From the NCBI GenBank assembly GCA_029202985.1, contig CP119316.1, positions 1,302,001-1,366,000 on the forward strand: 64,000 nt of DNA, written 5' to 3'. This DNA comes from Candidatus Andeanibacterium colombiense (GTDB lineage: Bacteria > Pseudomonadota > Alphaproteobacteria > Sphingomonadales > Sphingomonadaceae). Each line of letters starts with the position of its first letter. The first letter of the stretch is position 1. The notes under the pieces were generated by a model. That model made no database searches and had not been told where the DNA came from. It saw only the letters and a program-made list of their open reading frames with translations. A program made the translations under genes and the position numbers. This document shows, piece by piece, positions 48,478-57,049 of the stretch.

Positions 48478-50695
48478 ACGGAGCGACTGGGAAGAGCGCG
48501 CCGCGAAGGAAGCCAAAGGCGAGGACCTGACCTGGCACACGCCGGAGGGGATCGCGGTCCTGCCGGTCTATGGGGCCGGCGAGGACGGCGAATATCCGGG
48601 TGCGGCGCCCTTCAGCCGCGGGCCCTATGCGACGATGTATTCCATGCGCCCGTGGACCATCCGTCAATATTCCGGATTCTCGACCGCCGAGGAAAGCAAC
48701 GCCTTCTACCGCCGCAATCTGGCGGGCGGGCAGAAGGGGCTTTCGGTCGCGTTCGATCTCGCGACCCACCGCGGCTACGATTCCGATCACCCGCGCGTGG
48801 TCGGCGATGTCGGCAAGGCCGGGGTCGCGATCGACACGGTCGAGGACATGAAACTGCTGTTCGACGGCATCCCGCTCGGCGAGATGTCGGTCAGCATGAC
48901 GATGAATGGTGCGGTGATCCCGGTGATGGCGTTCTACATCGTCGCGGGGGAGGAACAGGGCGTGCCGCTCGCCCAGCTCGCCGGGACGATCCAGAACGAC
49001 ATTCTCAAGGAGTTCATGGTCCGCAACACCTATATCTACCCGCCCGAGCCGAGCATGCGGATCGTCGGCGACATCATCGCCTTCTGCTCGGCCGAGATGC
49101 CGAAGTTCAACTCCATCTCGATCTCGGGCTATCACATGCACGAGGCGGGGGCGACCGCGGTGCAGGAGCTCGCCTTCACTATCGCCGACGGCAAGGAATA
49201 TGCCCGGCGCGCGATCGCGGCGGGGCTGGAGATCGAAGCCTTCGCGCCGCGGCTGAGCTTCTTCTTCGGGATCGGGATGAATCTCTTCATGGAGGTCGCG
49301 AAATTGCGGGCGGCGCGGGTGCTGTGGGCGGGAGTGATGGAGGAGCTTGGAGCGAAGGACGAGAAGTCCAAGGCGCTGCGCACCCATTGCCAGACCAGCG
49401 GCGTGTCGCTGCAGGAGCAGGATCCCTACAACAATGTCATCCGCACGACGATCGAGGCGCTGGCCGCGGTGCTCGGCGGCACCCAGTCGCTCCACACCAA
49501 CAGCTTCGACGAAGCGCTGGCATTGCCGACCGATTTCTCCGCCCGGATCGCGCGCAACACCCAGCTGGTGCTGCAGGAGGAAAGCGGCGTGACCCGCGTC
49601 GCCGATCCTTTGGGCGGGTCGTACTACGTCGAGGCGCTGACGGCGGAACTGGTCGAAAAGGCCGGAGCGCTGATTGCCGAAACCGACGGTTTGGGCGGGA
49701 TGACCGCGGCGGTCGCGAGCGGGATGCCCAAGCGGTTGATCGAACAGGCCGCCGCCGCGCGGCAGGCGCGGATGGATCGCGGCGAGGACACGATCGTCGG
49801 GGTGAACAAATACCGGCCCGAGGTCGATGCGCCGATCGAGCTGCTCGAAATCGACAACCATGCGGTGCGCGAAAGCCAGATCGCCCGGATCGCGGCGGTG
49901 AAAGCCGCGCGGGATGAGACGGCGGTGCGGGCCGCTCTTGAAGCGCTGACGGCAGCGGCAAAAGATCCTCCCCCATCGGGGGAGAGGGACCATGCGCAGC
50001 ATGGTGGAGGGGGCTCGTCCCGGCACGCACCCCCTCCGTCATCGCTGCGCGATGCCACCTCCCCCGGTGGGAGAGGATCAAACCTCCTCGCCGTCGCGAT
50101 CACCGCCGCTCGCGCCCGCGCGACCCTCGGCGAAATCTCGGCCGCGCTGGAGACGGTGTTCGGCCGCTACGAAACCACCCCCTCTCCCGTCACCGGCATC
50201 TACGGCGCGACCTATGCCGGCGACGCGCGCTACGCACAGGTCGCAGAGGGCGTCCAGGCCGTAGCCCACCGCCTTGGCCGCGCGCCGCGCGTGCTGGTCG
50301 CCAAGATGGGCCAGGACGGGCACGACCGCGGCGCGAACGTGATCGCCAGCGCCTTCGCCGACATGGGTTTCGAAGTCACCAGCGGCCCGCTGTTCCAGAC
50401 CCCGGCCGAAACCGCCGCACTGGCGCTGGAGAAAGACGTCGACGCAGTCGGCGCGAGCTCGCTGGCAGCCGGGCACAAGACGCTGGTCCCCGAACTGATC
50501 CGCCACCTGCGCGACGCCGGCCGCGCCGACATCAAGGTCGTCGCCGGCGGTGTGATCCCGCCGCAGGATTATGAATTTTTGCGCGAGGCCGGGGTGCAGG
50601 GCATTTACGGACCGGGCTCGAACGTGCTCGACTGCGCGGCGGATTTGCTGCGGTTGCTGGGGCATAATATGCCGCCGGTGGGGGACGAAGAGTGA
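48470..50695 (+). CDS. scpA: methylmalonyl-CoA mutase with in-frame palindromic insert
   Basis: A 741-residue adenosylcobalamin enzyme turning (R)-methylmalonyl-CoA into succinyl-CoA. The catalytic barrel (about residues 1-495) shows YSMRPWTIRQYSGFSTAEES, VSVSMTMNG-type strands and GGTQSLHTNSFDEALALPTD. The B12 domain (about 590-741) carries AKMGQDGHDRGANVIASAFA with the DxHxxG cobalt-binding motif. Between them, residues of about 499-538 (PPPSGERDHAQHGGGGSSRH onward) are the translation of a palindromic repeat, in a linker where an extra loop may be tolerated. Apart from the insert, the length and motifs are complete, so it should be active. Confidence 0.95.
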   Translation: MTRRSDWEERAAKEAKGEDLTWHTPEGIAVLPVYGAGEDGEYPGAAPFSRGPYATMYSMRPWTIRQYSGFSTAEESNAFYRRNLAGGQKGLSVAFDLATHRGYDSDHPRVVGDVGKAGVAIDTVEDMKLLFDGIPLGEMSVSMTMNGAVIPVMAFYIVAGEEQGVPLAQLAGTIQNDILKEFMVRNTYIYPPEPSMRIVGDIIAFCSAEMPKFNSISISGYHMHEAGATAVQELAFTIADGKEYARRAIAAGLEIEAFAPRLSFFFGIGMNLFMEVAKLRAARVLWAGVMEELGAKDEKSKALRTHCQTSGVSLQEQDPYNNVIRTTIEALAAVLGGTQSLHTNSFDEALALPTDFSARIARNTQLVLQEESGVTRVADPLGGSYYVEALTAELVEKAGALIAETDGLGGMTAAVASGMPKRLIEQAAAARQARMDRGEDTIVGVNKYRPEVDAPIELLEIDNHAVRESQIARIAAVKAARDETAVRAALEALTAAAKDPPPSGERDHAQHGGGGSSRHAPPPSSLRDATSPGGRGSNLLAVAITAARARATLGEISAALETVFGRYETTPSPVTGIYGATYAGDARYAQVAEGVQAVAHRLGRAPRVLVAKMGQDGHDRGANVIASAFADMGFEVTSGPLFQTPAETAALALEKDVDAVGASSLAAGHKTLVPELIRHLRDAGRADIKVVAGGVIPPQDYEFLREAGVQGIYGPGSNVLDCAADLLRLLGHNMPPVGDEE
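49964..50079. repeat. REP/BIME-type palindromic element inside the mutase gene
   Basis: An inverted element bounded by GATCCTC and GAGGATC, with inner arms CCCCC-GGGGG, ACCATGCGCAGCATGGTGGA and CACCCCCTCCGTCATCGC. It is about 116 nt long, inside the interdomain linker, with the reading frame kept open through it. It is related in style to family A repeats elsewhere in the window. Confidence 0.82.
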
Positions 50696-50704
50696 ACCCC
50701 TATT

Positions 50705-50785
50705 CGTCATCCCGGCGAAGGCCGGGATCTCAAGCCGCGAGGCACCAGGCGGCCGCACGAGACCCCAGCTTTCGCTGGGGTGACG
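50705..50785. repeat. REP-type inverted repeat between the mutase and pccA genes
   Basis: CGTCATCCCGGCGAAGG at 50705 faces CTTTCGCTGGGGTGACG ending at 50785. Inner hairpins are CCCGGC-GAA-GGCCGGG and ACCCCAGC-TTTC-GCTGGGGT. It lies directly before pccA and may act as an mRNA-stabilising or terminating element. Confidence 0.8.
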
Positions 50786-50801
50786 GTTTGTAGGAGCCGT
50801 C

Positions 50802-52808
50802 ATGTTCACCAAAATCCTCATCGCCAACCGCGGCGAAATCGCCTGCCGCGTGATTGCGACCGCCCGCCGCATGGGGATCGCGACGGTGGCGGTCTATTCG
50901 GATGCCGATGCGCGCAGCCCGCATGTGCGGATGGCCGACGAGGCGGTGCGGATCGGGCCGGCGGCGGCGAGCGAGAGCTATCTCGTGTCGGAGGGGATCA
51001 TCGCCGCGTGCAGGGCGACCGGAGCCGAGGCGGTGCATCCCGGTTATGGCTTCCTCTCCGAGCGGGCGAGTTTCGTCGAGGCGCTGGAAGCCGAGGGGAT
51101 CGCGTTCATCGGCCCGCCGGCCGGTGCGATCGCCGCGATGGGCGACAAGATCGAGAGCAAGAAGCTGGCGCTCGCGGCCGGGGTGAACGTGGTGCCGGGG
51201 TTCGTCGGCGAGATCGACGACACCGAACACGCGGTGCGGATCGCGGGCGAGATTACCTATCCGGTGATGATGAAGGCCAGCGCGGGCGGCGGCGGCAAGG
51301 GCATGCGGCTCGCGTGGTCCGAGGCCAACGTGCGCGATGGCTTCGAGAGCGTCAAGCGCGAGGGGCTAAACAGCTTTGGCGACGACCGGGTGTTTATCGA
51401 GAAATTCATCGAGAGCCCGCGCCATATCGAAATCCAGCTGCTCGGCGACCAGCATGGCAATATCCTTTACCTCAACGAGCGCGAATGCTCGATCCAGCGG
51501 CGCCACCAGAAGGTGATCGAGGAAGCACCTTCGCCCTTCGTCACCCCGGCGATGCGCGCGCGGATGGGCGAGCAGGCGGTCGCGCTGGCCCGCGCGGTCG
51601 GCTATTTCTCGGCCGGCACGGTCGAACTGATCGTCAGCGGCGCCGATCCCTCGGGCGAGAGCTTCTACTTCCTCGAAATGAACACCCGGCTGCAGGTCGA
51701 ACATCCGGTGACCGAGGCGATCACCGGGATCGACCTGGTCGAGCAGATGATCCGCGTCGCGGCCGGCGAGACACTCGGCTTCACCCAGGCCGATATCGGG
51801 ATCGACGGTCACGCTATCGAAAGCCGGGTCTATGCCGAGGATCCGTATCGCGGCTTCCTCCCGAGCATCGGGCGGCTGATGCGCTATGCCCCACCGGTGC
51901 GATCATGGAGCGGCGGGCTGCGCGGAACGGGCGGAGTGCGGGTCGATGATGGCGTTGCCGAAGGCGGCGAGGTTTCGATCCATTACGACCCGATGATCGC
52001 GAAGCTGATCACCTGGGGCGAGACCCGCGATGCGGCGGCCGATTTGCAGGTCGCGGCGCTCGACGACTTCGTAATCGAAGGACCCGGCCACAACCTCCAT
52101 TTCCTCTCCGCGCTGATGCAGCATCCGCGCTTCCGTGCAGGCGAGTTGACCACCGGCTTCATCGCCGAGGAATATCCCGAAGGCTTCCACGGAGCGCCCG
52201 CGAGCGAGGAGTTGCTACGCGCCATCGCCGCCATCGCCGCCGGGATCGAGATCAGCGAACGCGCGCGCGACGGGCGTACGTCCGGGAAACTCAACGGCAT
52301 GCCCGCGCTCGGCTCGGACTGGGTCGTGCGGATGGACGGGCGGGTGTTCGCCGTCACGCTGGGCGAAGGCCATGCGATGGTCGACGGCCACCGGGTCAAC
52401 GGCACATGCGACTGGCAGCCGGGCGACCGTTCAGCCAGTGCCAGCGGCAACGGGCTCACCCTGGGTCTTCAGGTCAAGCGCGACGGCGTCCACTGGCGCA
52501 TCGCGACACACGGCGCCGAGCGTCGCGCGCTGGTGTTGCCCGCACGGCTCTCCCCGCTGGCCGAGCGGATGATCGAAAAGCCCGCGCCCGATCTCTCGCG
52601 CCTGCTGATCTGCCCGATGCCGGGTCTGCTGGTGAAGCTGCACGTGGCCGAGGGCGACGCGGTCGAACCCGGCCAGCCGCTTGCGACGGTCGAGGCGATG
52701 AAGATGGAGAATATCCTGCGCGCGCAAAAGAGTGGCACGGTCGCGAGGATCGACGCCACCGAAGGCGACAGCCTCGCGGTGGATGCGGTTATTCTCGAGC
52801 TCGATTGA
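50802..52808 (+). CDS. pccA: propionyl-CoA carboxylase alpha subunit (biotin carboxylase/BCCP)
   Basis: A 668-residue subunit that charges biotin with CO2 for propionyl-CoA carboxylation. Biotin carboxylase part: ILIANRGEIACRVIATARRM, MKASAGGGGKGMRLAWSEAN (ATP-grasp) and YFLEMNTRLQVEHPVTEAIT. The C-terminal BCCP has the biotinyl motif VEAMKMENIL. A middle BT domain is present. The beta subunit pccB is not in the window. It makes methylmalonyl-CoA for mce and mutase just upstream. Confidence 0.96.
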   Translation: MFTKILIANRGEIACRVIATARRMGIATVAVYSDADARSPHVRMADEAVRIGPAAASESYLVSEGIIAACRATGAEAVHPGYGFLSERASFVEALEAEGIAFIGPPAGAIAAMGDKIESKKLALAAGVNVVPGFVGEIDDTEHAVRIAGEITYPVMMKASAGGGGKGMRLAWSEANVRDGFESVKREGLNSFGDDRVFIEKFIESPRHIEIQLLGDQHGNILYLNERECSIQRRHQKVIEEAPSPFVTPAMRARMGEQAVALARAVGYFSAGTVELIVSGADPSGESFYFLEMNTRLQVEHPVTEAITGIDLVEQMIRVAAGETLGFTQADIGIDGHAIESRVYAEDPYRGFLPSIGRLMRYAPPVRSWSGGLRGTGGVRVDDGVAEGGEVSIHYDPMIAKLITWGETRDAAADLQVAALDDFVIEGPGHNLHFLSALMQHPRFRAGELTTGFIAEEYPEGFHGAPASEELLRAIAAIAAGIEISERARDGRTSGKLNGMPALGSDWVVRMDGRVFAVTLGEGHAMVDGHRVNGTCDWQPGDRSASASGNGLTLGLQVKRDGVHWRIATHGAERRALVLPARLSPLAERMIEKPAPDLSRLLICPMPGLLVKLHVAEGDAVEPGQPLATVEAMKMENILRAQKSGTVARIDATEGDSLAVDAVILELD

Positions 52809-52849
52809 AACCAACCGGGCCGGAGCGATTGGGGGAAGCAGTGCTGCGA

Positions 52850-53797
52850 TCAACGCCCCCCGACGCGCGCGCCTTGGATATCGACCACCTTCGGGCTGTC
52901 GGCGAACAATTTGGTGAAGGAATCGTCGAGATCCATCGTGTGCGGCTCGGTACCTTCGCGCACGGTAGTGCGGCGCATGTCGCGCTTGTAGCTGGTGTAA
53001 TCGTATTCGCCGCCCTTGTGCATCGTGCACAGATTGTCCCAGATCACCAGGTCGCCGGCGTTCCACTTCACGCTGAAGATATATTGCGGCTGGGTCGCAT
53101 GCTCGATCAGCTGGTGGATCAGGTCGCGGCCTTCCTGCTTGTCCATCCCTTCGATGTCCATCGTGTGGGCCGCGATGAACAGCGCCTTGCGACCCGATCC
53201 GCGGTGGGTGTGGACCAACGGGTGCCGGGCCTTGAAGCGCGCGTCGATCTCTTCCTCGGGGATGTCGGCGCCGGCCTTCTTACGGCTCCACCACAGCGAA
53301 TTGATCCCGACCTTGTCCTCGAGGAAATCCTTCATGTCCTGCGGCAGATCGTCATAGGCGCTGCGGGTGTCGGCGAACCAGGTCTCGCCGCCTTCGCTCG
53401 GCACTTCATGGGCGAGCAGCAGCGAGTAGGAGGTGCGCTTTTCCATGAAGGCGCTGTCGGTATGCCACAGCCGGTCGCCCTTGCGGTACGAGATCGCGGC
53501 CTCGTCAGTGGTAATCTCGCCTTCGATATTGAGGTTCGATGCGTCAAACAATTCACGGAACGGCAGGCGCATCTTGAAGCCCTCGCGCGCCGGGACCCGT
53601 TCGAGATAGCCGAAATTGCGGCTGAAATCGACATGCTGCTCGTCGGTGAGACCGGTGCTGCGGTAAACGCAGACGCCGTATTTATCCATTGCGTCGGTCA
53701 CCTGCTTGAGCTGCGCAGGATCGAGCGGGCGGGTGATGTCCAGCCCGGAACATTCGGCGCCGAACTTCGGCAGGATCGGTTTTACATGGAGGCCCAC
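52850..53797 (-). CDS. TauD/TfdA-family 2-oxoglutarate-dependent dioxygenase
   Basis: A 315-residue non-haem Fe(II) oxygenase. The metal motif is LWHTDSAF (HxD) with the distal His in NLCTMHKGGEYD, and an Arg for 2-oxoglutarate in RDMRRTTVRE. The GTG start at 53797 has AGGAG 7 nt upstream. Relatives oxidise taurine, 2,4-D or other small acids. The substrate is not evident; no sulfonate transporter adjoins it. Confidence 0.9.
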   Translation of the reverse strand: MGLHVKPILPKFGAECSGLDITRPLDPAQLKQVTDAMDKYGVCVYRSTGLTDEQHVDFSRNFGYLERVPAREGFKMRLPFRELFDASNLNIEGEITTDEAAISYRKGDRLWHTDSAFMEKRTSYSLLLAHEVPSEGGETWFADTRSAYDDLPQDMKDFLEDKVGINSLWWSRKKAGADIPEEEIDARFKARHPLVHTHRGSGRKALFIAAHTMDIEGMDKQEGRDLIHQLIEHATQPQYIFSVKWNAGDLVIWDNLCTMHKGGEYDYTSYKRDMRRTTVREGTEPHTMDLDDSFTKLFADSPKVVDIQGARVGGR

Positions 53798-53933
53798 GGC
53801 CTTACTCCTGAGTCTGCTGCGCCGATTGCGGCGGTCGGGCGAGCCCGATTCCCGACTCCACGGTCGAAGTCAATCTTGCACTTCTAGCACAGAGCGGCAA
53901 AGCTCCGCAAAACGGCACCGAAGGGGAAACACC

Positions 53934-54311
53934 ATGACCGACCGCAAGCGCATTCCGCCACGCTCGAAATTCGAGGAAGAGGTAGGCTTCACCCGCGCCT
54001 TGCGGGTCGGCGACCGGATCATCGTCGCGGGCTCGATCGACGACCGCATGCCGCCCGCTGAAGGCGCCGGCGAGCAGGCGGACCGAATCTTCGAACTGAT
54101 CGCATCCTACATCGAGGAACTCGGCGGCACGATCATGGACGTGGTCCGCGTGCGCATGTTCGTGACCGACATCGCCGATGCCGACGCGGTCAGCGCGGCC
54201 TTCACCAAGCACTTGAAAACGGCCTGTCCAACCGGGACGCTGGTCGCGATTTCCGCGCTTTACCGTCCCGAAATCAAGGTCGAGATCGAAGCCGAAGCGG
54301 TGGTGGGCTAA
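53934..54311 (+). CDS. RidA-family enamine/imine deaminase-like protein
   Basis: A 125-residue RidA (YjgF/YER057c/UK114) fold. It has SKFEEEVGFTRALRVGDRII, VRVRMFVTDIADADAVSAAF and a PEIKVEIEAEAVVG ending; the conserved Arg near the C-terminus in LYRPEIKVE-type context is replaced by a Lys-flanked form. AAGGGG precedes the ATG. It may hydrolyse reactive imines, but the deviation around the active Arg leaves activity uncertain. Confidence 0.85.
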   Translation: MTDRKRIPPRSKFEEEVGFTRALRVGDRIIVAGSIDDRMPPAEGAGEQADRIFELIASYIEELGGTIMDVVRVRMFVTDIADADAVSAAFTKHLKTACPTGTLVAISALYRPEIKVEIEAEAVVG

Positions 54312-54369
54312 CCTAGGATAGGAACGTCGCTTCGCGCGTTGACCCGGGATAAACGCCGAGGAGCTTGCC

Positions 54370-54822
54370 ATGATCCGCCGCTTTGCCGCCGTCTCGGGCG
54401 TGCTCGCCCTTTCCGCCTGCGGGGGTTCGCAGCAGGCTTCGGTGGCGCCTTCGGAAGCCGCGGTGCTAGCCTCTTCCCCAACCCCCTCCGCCACCAGCAC
54501 CCGCGAATTGCAGATTCCAGCTGCGCTGCGCGGGCGTTGGGGCCTGGTCCCGGCGGACTGCACCTCCACCATGGGCGACAACAAGGGTCTGATCGTGGTC
54601 GATGCGGAATCGATCAAGTTCTACGAAGCGCGGGCAGTGCTCGACGTGGTCAAGGATGTGCGCGAAAGCCGGGTCGTCGCCAGCTTCAGCTTCTCGGGCG
54701 AAGGGCAGGAATGGAAGCTGGACGAGGAACTTCATCTCGAGAAAGACGGGCGCGAACTGATCCGCACCGAACACGGCGAGAATGCAATGACCGAACCTTT
54801 GCGTTATACGAGGTGCGCATAG
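54370..54822 (+). CDS. putative lipoprotein of unknown function
   Basis: A 150-residue lipoprotein: signal RRFAAVSGVLALSAC with the lipobox Cys, then a Ser/Ala linker and a beta-rich domain (LQIPAALRGRWGLVPADCTS, LIVVDAESIKFYEARAVLDV, FSFSGEGQEWKLDEELHLEK). AGGAG lies upstream of the ATG. It is followed 10 bp later by a second lipoprotein gene, likely in one operon. Confidence 0.75.
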   Translation: MIRRFAAVSGVLALSACGGSQQASVAPSEAAVLASSPTPSATSTRELQIPAALRGRWGLVPADCTSTMGDNKGLIVVDAESIKFYEARAVLDVVKDVRESRVVASFSFSGEGQEWKLDEELHLEKDGRELIRTEHGENAMTEPLRYTRCA

Positions 54823-54831
54823 GAGAGACCG

Positions 54832-55128
54832 ATGAAACGATCGCTTTTCATTCTCGGCGCGCTGGCGCTGGCTGGCTGCGCTTCGACCGGTAATAGCGAA
54901 GTCGGCACCGGCGACCGGACCGAAGACGTGTGTAAGCCCGAACCGGGCCAGGTCTTCGTCGGCCAGAAGGCCACCGCCGAGCTCGGCGCGAAATTGCTCC
55001 AGGCGACCGGCGCGAAACGGCTGCGCTGGGTCCCGCCGCGCACCGTGGTGACGATGGACTATCGCCCCGACCGGCTGACCGTGACCTATGACGACGACTT
55101 GGTGATCGAGCGGGTTTCCTGCGGCTGA
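54832..55128 (+). CDS. I78-family peptidase-inhibitor-like lipoprotein
   Basis: A 98-residue lipoprotein with signal KRSLFILGALALAGC. The mature part is an I78 (elastase inhibitor-like) domain: FVGQKATAELGAKLLQATGA, KRLRWVPPRTVVTMDYRPDR and a closing ERVSCG. The family folds like potato inhibitor I, and many bacterial members await a target. GGAGA precedes the ATG. Confidence 0.88.
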   Translation: MKRSLFILGALALAGCASTGNSEVGTGDRTEDVCKPEPGQVFVGQKATAELGAKLLQATGAKRLRWVPPRTVVTMDYRPDRLTVTYDDDLVIERVSCG

Positions 55129-55150
55129 AGGCGCCGTTATCGCGGGCGGG

Positions 55151-56197
55151 ATGAGCGCATTGGTCCATTCGCACCGCCACGGGCGCACAGGCCATCTGTC
55201 GCTCGCGCGGCCCAGGGCACTCAATGCGCTGAACCACGACATGATCGCAGAGTTGACGCGCGCCTTGCTGGAGTGGCGCGACGACCCGACGATCGAGGTT
55301 GTGCTGCTCGATCATGCCGAGGGAAGGGGCTTTTGCGCCGGCGGCGATGTCGCGGCAGTGCGTCGCTCGGTATTGGAGGATGGAGGCAAGGCGGGCCGGG
55401 CGTTCTTCATGGCCGAATACCGCCTGAACCATCTGCTGTTCACCTACCCCAAGCCGGTCGCCGCCTTCATGGACGGGATCACAATGGGCGGCGGCGTCGG
55501 GCTGGCGCTGCCCGCGCGCTACCGCGTGGCGACCGAAAACACTGTGTTCGCGATGCCCGAAGCGGCGATCGGACTGTTCCCCGATGTCGGCGCGGGCTGG
55601 TATCTGTCGCGCCTCCCGGGGCGGCTAGGCCCGTTCCTCGCGCTCACCGGCGCGCGGCTCGACGGGGCGGAATGCCTGTGGGCGGGGCTGGCGACTCACT
55701 ATCTGCCAAGCGAAGTTCTGCCCGAGGCGAAGGCCCGGATCGCTAGAGAACCAGCGCTGCTATCGGCGATCCTCGACCAACTTTCGGCCAAGCCGCCCGA
55801 ACCTCGCATCGCCGGCACGCTCGGCGAGATCGACCGGCTGTTCGCCGCCGACCGGATCGACGACATCCTCGCCGCGCTCGCCAACGATGCTTCCGACTGG
55901 GCGGCGCAGCAATCGGCGGTGCTCCGCTCCAAAAGCCCGCTGACGCTGAAGGTTGCGCTGCGCCAGATCGCCGGGGCGAGGGACATCGCCGATTTCGCGG
56001 AGGAAATGCGGATCGAATACCGCCTCGCCAGCCGTGTGATCGAGGAGCCCAACTTCGCCGAGGGCGTGCGCGCGGTGCTGGTCGACAAGGACAATTCGCC
56101 GCGCTGGAATCCCGCGGCACCCGAAGGCATAAGTGAAACGAAGATCGACGCGTTGTTCGCGCCGCTGCCCGAAGCCGAGGAATGGACCCCGCTATGA
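55151..56197 (+). CDS. 3-hydroxyisobutyryl-CoA hydrolase-like (enoyl-CoA hydratase/isomerase family)
   Basis: A 348-residue crotonase-fold enzyme of HIBCH type, from valine breakdown. It shows ALNHDMIAELTRALLEWRDD, RGFCAGGDVAAVRRSVLEDG, and FMDGITMGGGVGLALPARYR, plus the C-terminal extension typical of HIBCH (SDWAAQQSAVLRSKSPLTLK). The active-site Glu and Asp region MPEAAIGLFPDVGAGWYLSR is intact. It overlaps the following hydratase gene by 4 bp. Confidence 0.92.
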   Translation: MSALVHSHRHGRTGHLSLARPRALNALNHDMIAELTRALLEWRDDPTIEVVLLDHAEGRGFCAGGDVAAVRRSVLEDGGKAGRAFFMAEYRLNHLLFTYPKPVAAFMDGITMGGGVGLALPARYRVATENTVFAMPEAAIGLFPDVGAGWYLSRLPGRLGPFLALTGARLDGAECLWAGLATHYLPSEVLPEAKARIAREPALLSAILDQLSAKPPEPRIAGTLGEIDRLFAADRIDDILAALANDASDWAAQQSAVLRSKSPLTLKVALRQIAGARDIADFAEEMRIEYRLASRVIEEPNFAEGVRAVLVDKDNSPRWNPAAPEGISETKIDALFAPLPEAEEWTPL

Positions 56198-56967
56198 CTT
56201 ATCAGACCATTCTTGTCGAAACGCAGGGTGCCGTGACTATCGTCACGCTCAACCGGCCTGAGGCGCTCAATGCTCTCAACAGCCAGGTGCTGGCTGACCT
56301 TGTCGCCGCCTTCGCCGCTTATGAGGCCGACGAGAGCCAACGCTGCCTGGTCCTCACCGGCAGCGAGAAGGCCTTCGCCGCCGGCGCCGACATCAAGGAG
56401 ATGGCCGGCAAAGGCTTCGCGGAGATGTTCGGGGCGGACCTGTTCGCCGGCTACGATCGGGTGGTCGGCACCCGTAAGCCGTGGTTCGCAGCGGTCAGCG
56501 GCTACGCGCTGGGCGGCGGGTGCGAGCTGGCGATGATGGCGGATTTCATCCTCGCGGCGGACACGGCCAAATTCGGCCAGCCGGAGATCACACTCGGCGT
56601 AACCCCCGGCATGGGCGGATCGCAGCGCCTGACCCGCGCAGTCGGCAAGGCCAAGGCGATGGAAATGTGCCTGACCGGGCGGATGATGGGCGCGGCCGAG
56701 GCCGAACAGGCGGGCCTCGTCGCGCGCGTGGTCCCGGCGGACCAGTTGCAGGCCGAAGCGTCGAAGACCGCGGAGAAGATCGCCGCGATGCCCCCGCTCG
56801 CCGCGATCGCGTGCAAGGAACTGGTCAATGCCGCCTTCGAAACCCCGCTCGGCCAGGGGCTGACCTTCGAACGGCGCCTGTTCGCGGGCCTGTTCGGGAC
56901 CGAGGATCAGAAGGAAGGCATGGCCGCATTCGCGGAGAAGCGCCCGGGCGCGTTCAAGGGGCGCTAG
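56194..56967 (+). CDS. enoyl-CoA hydratase
   Basis: A 257-residue crotonase. The oxyanion-hole and active-site pattern is visible: EKAFAAGADIKEMAGKGFAE, SGYALGGGCELAMMADFILA, and KFGQPEITLGVTPGMGGSQR with the catalytic Glu pair. It is coupled by overlap to HIBCH; both serve branched-chain and fatty acyl-CoA degradation, feeding propionyl-CoA to the mutase operon at 48-53 kb. Confidence 0.93.
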   Translation: MTYQTILVETQGAVTIVTLNRPEALNALNSQVLADLVAAFAAYEADESQRCLVLTGSEKAFAAGADIKEMAGKGFAEMFGADLFAGYDRVVGTRKPWFAAVSGYALGGGCELAMMADFILAADTAKFGQPEITLGVTPGMGGSQRLTRAVGKAKAMEMCLTGRMMGAAEAEQAGLVARVVPADQLQAEASKTAEKIAAMPPLAAIACKELVNAAFETPLGQGLTFERRLFAGLFGTEDQKEGMAAFAEKRPGAFKGR

Positions 56968-57049
56968 CACACGTAAGGCCCGGCAAAGAATTTCTGCCCG
57001 GCCGAAGGCTTGCCCCCCTGCCCCGGAGCCGCCATGTGGCGCTGCGATC

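Noticed and set aside
48443..50026. Long minus-strand frame across the methylmalonyl-CoA mutase gene
   Set aside because: Shadow of the mutase; composition (Arg/His/Asp-rich) is typical of antisense frames in GC-rich DNA.
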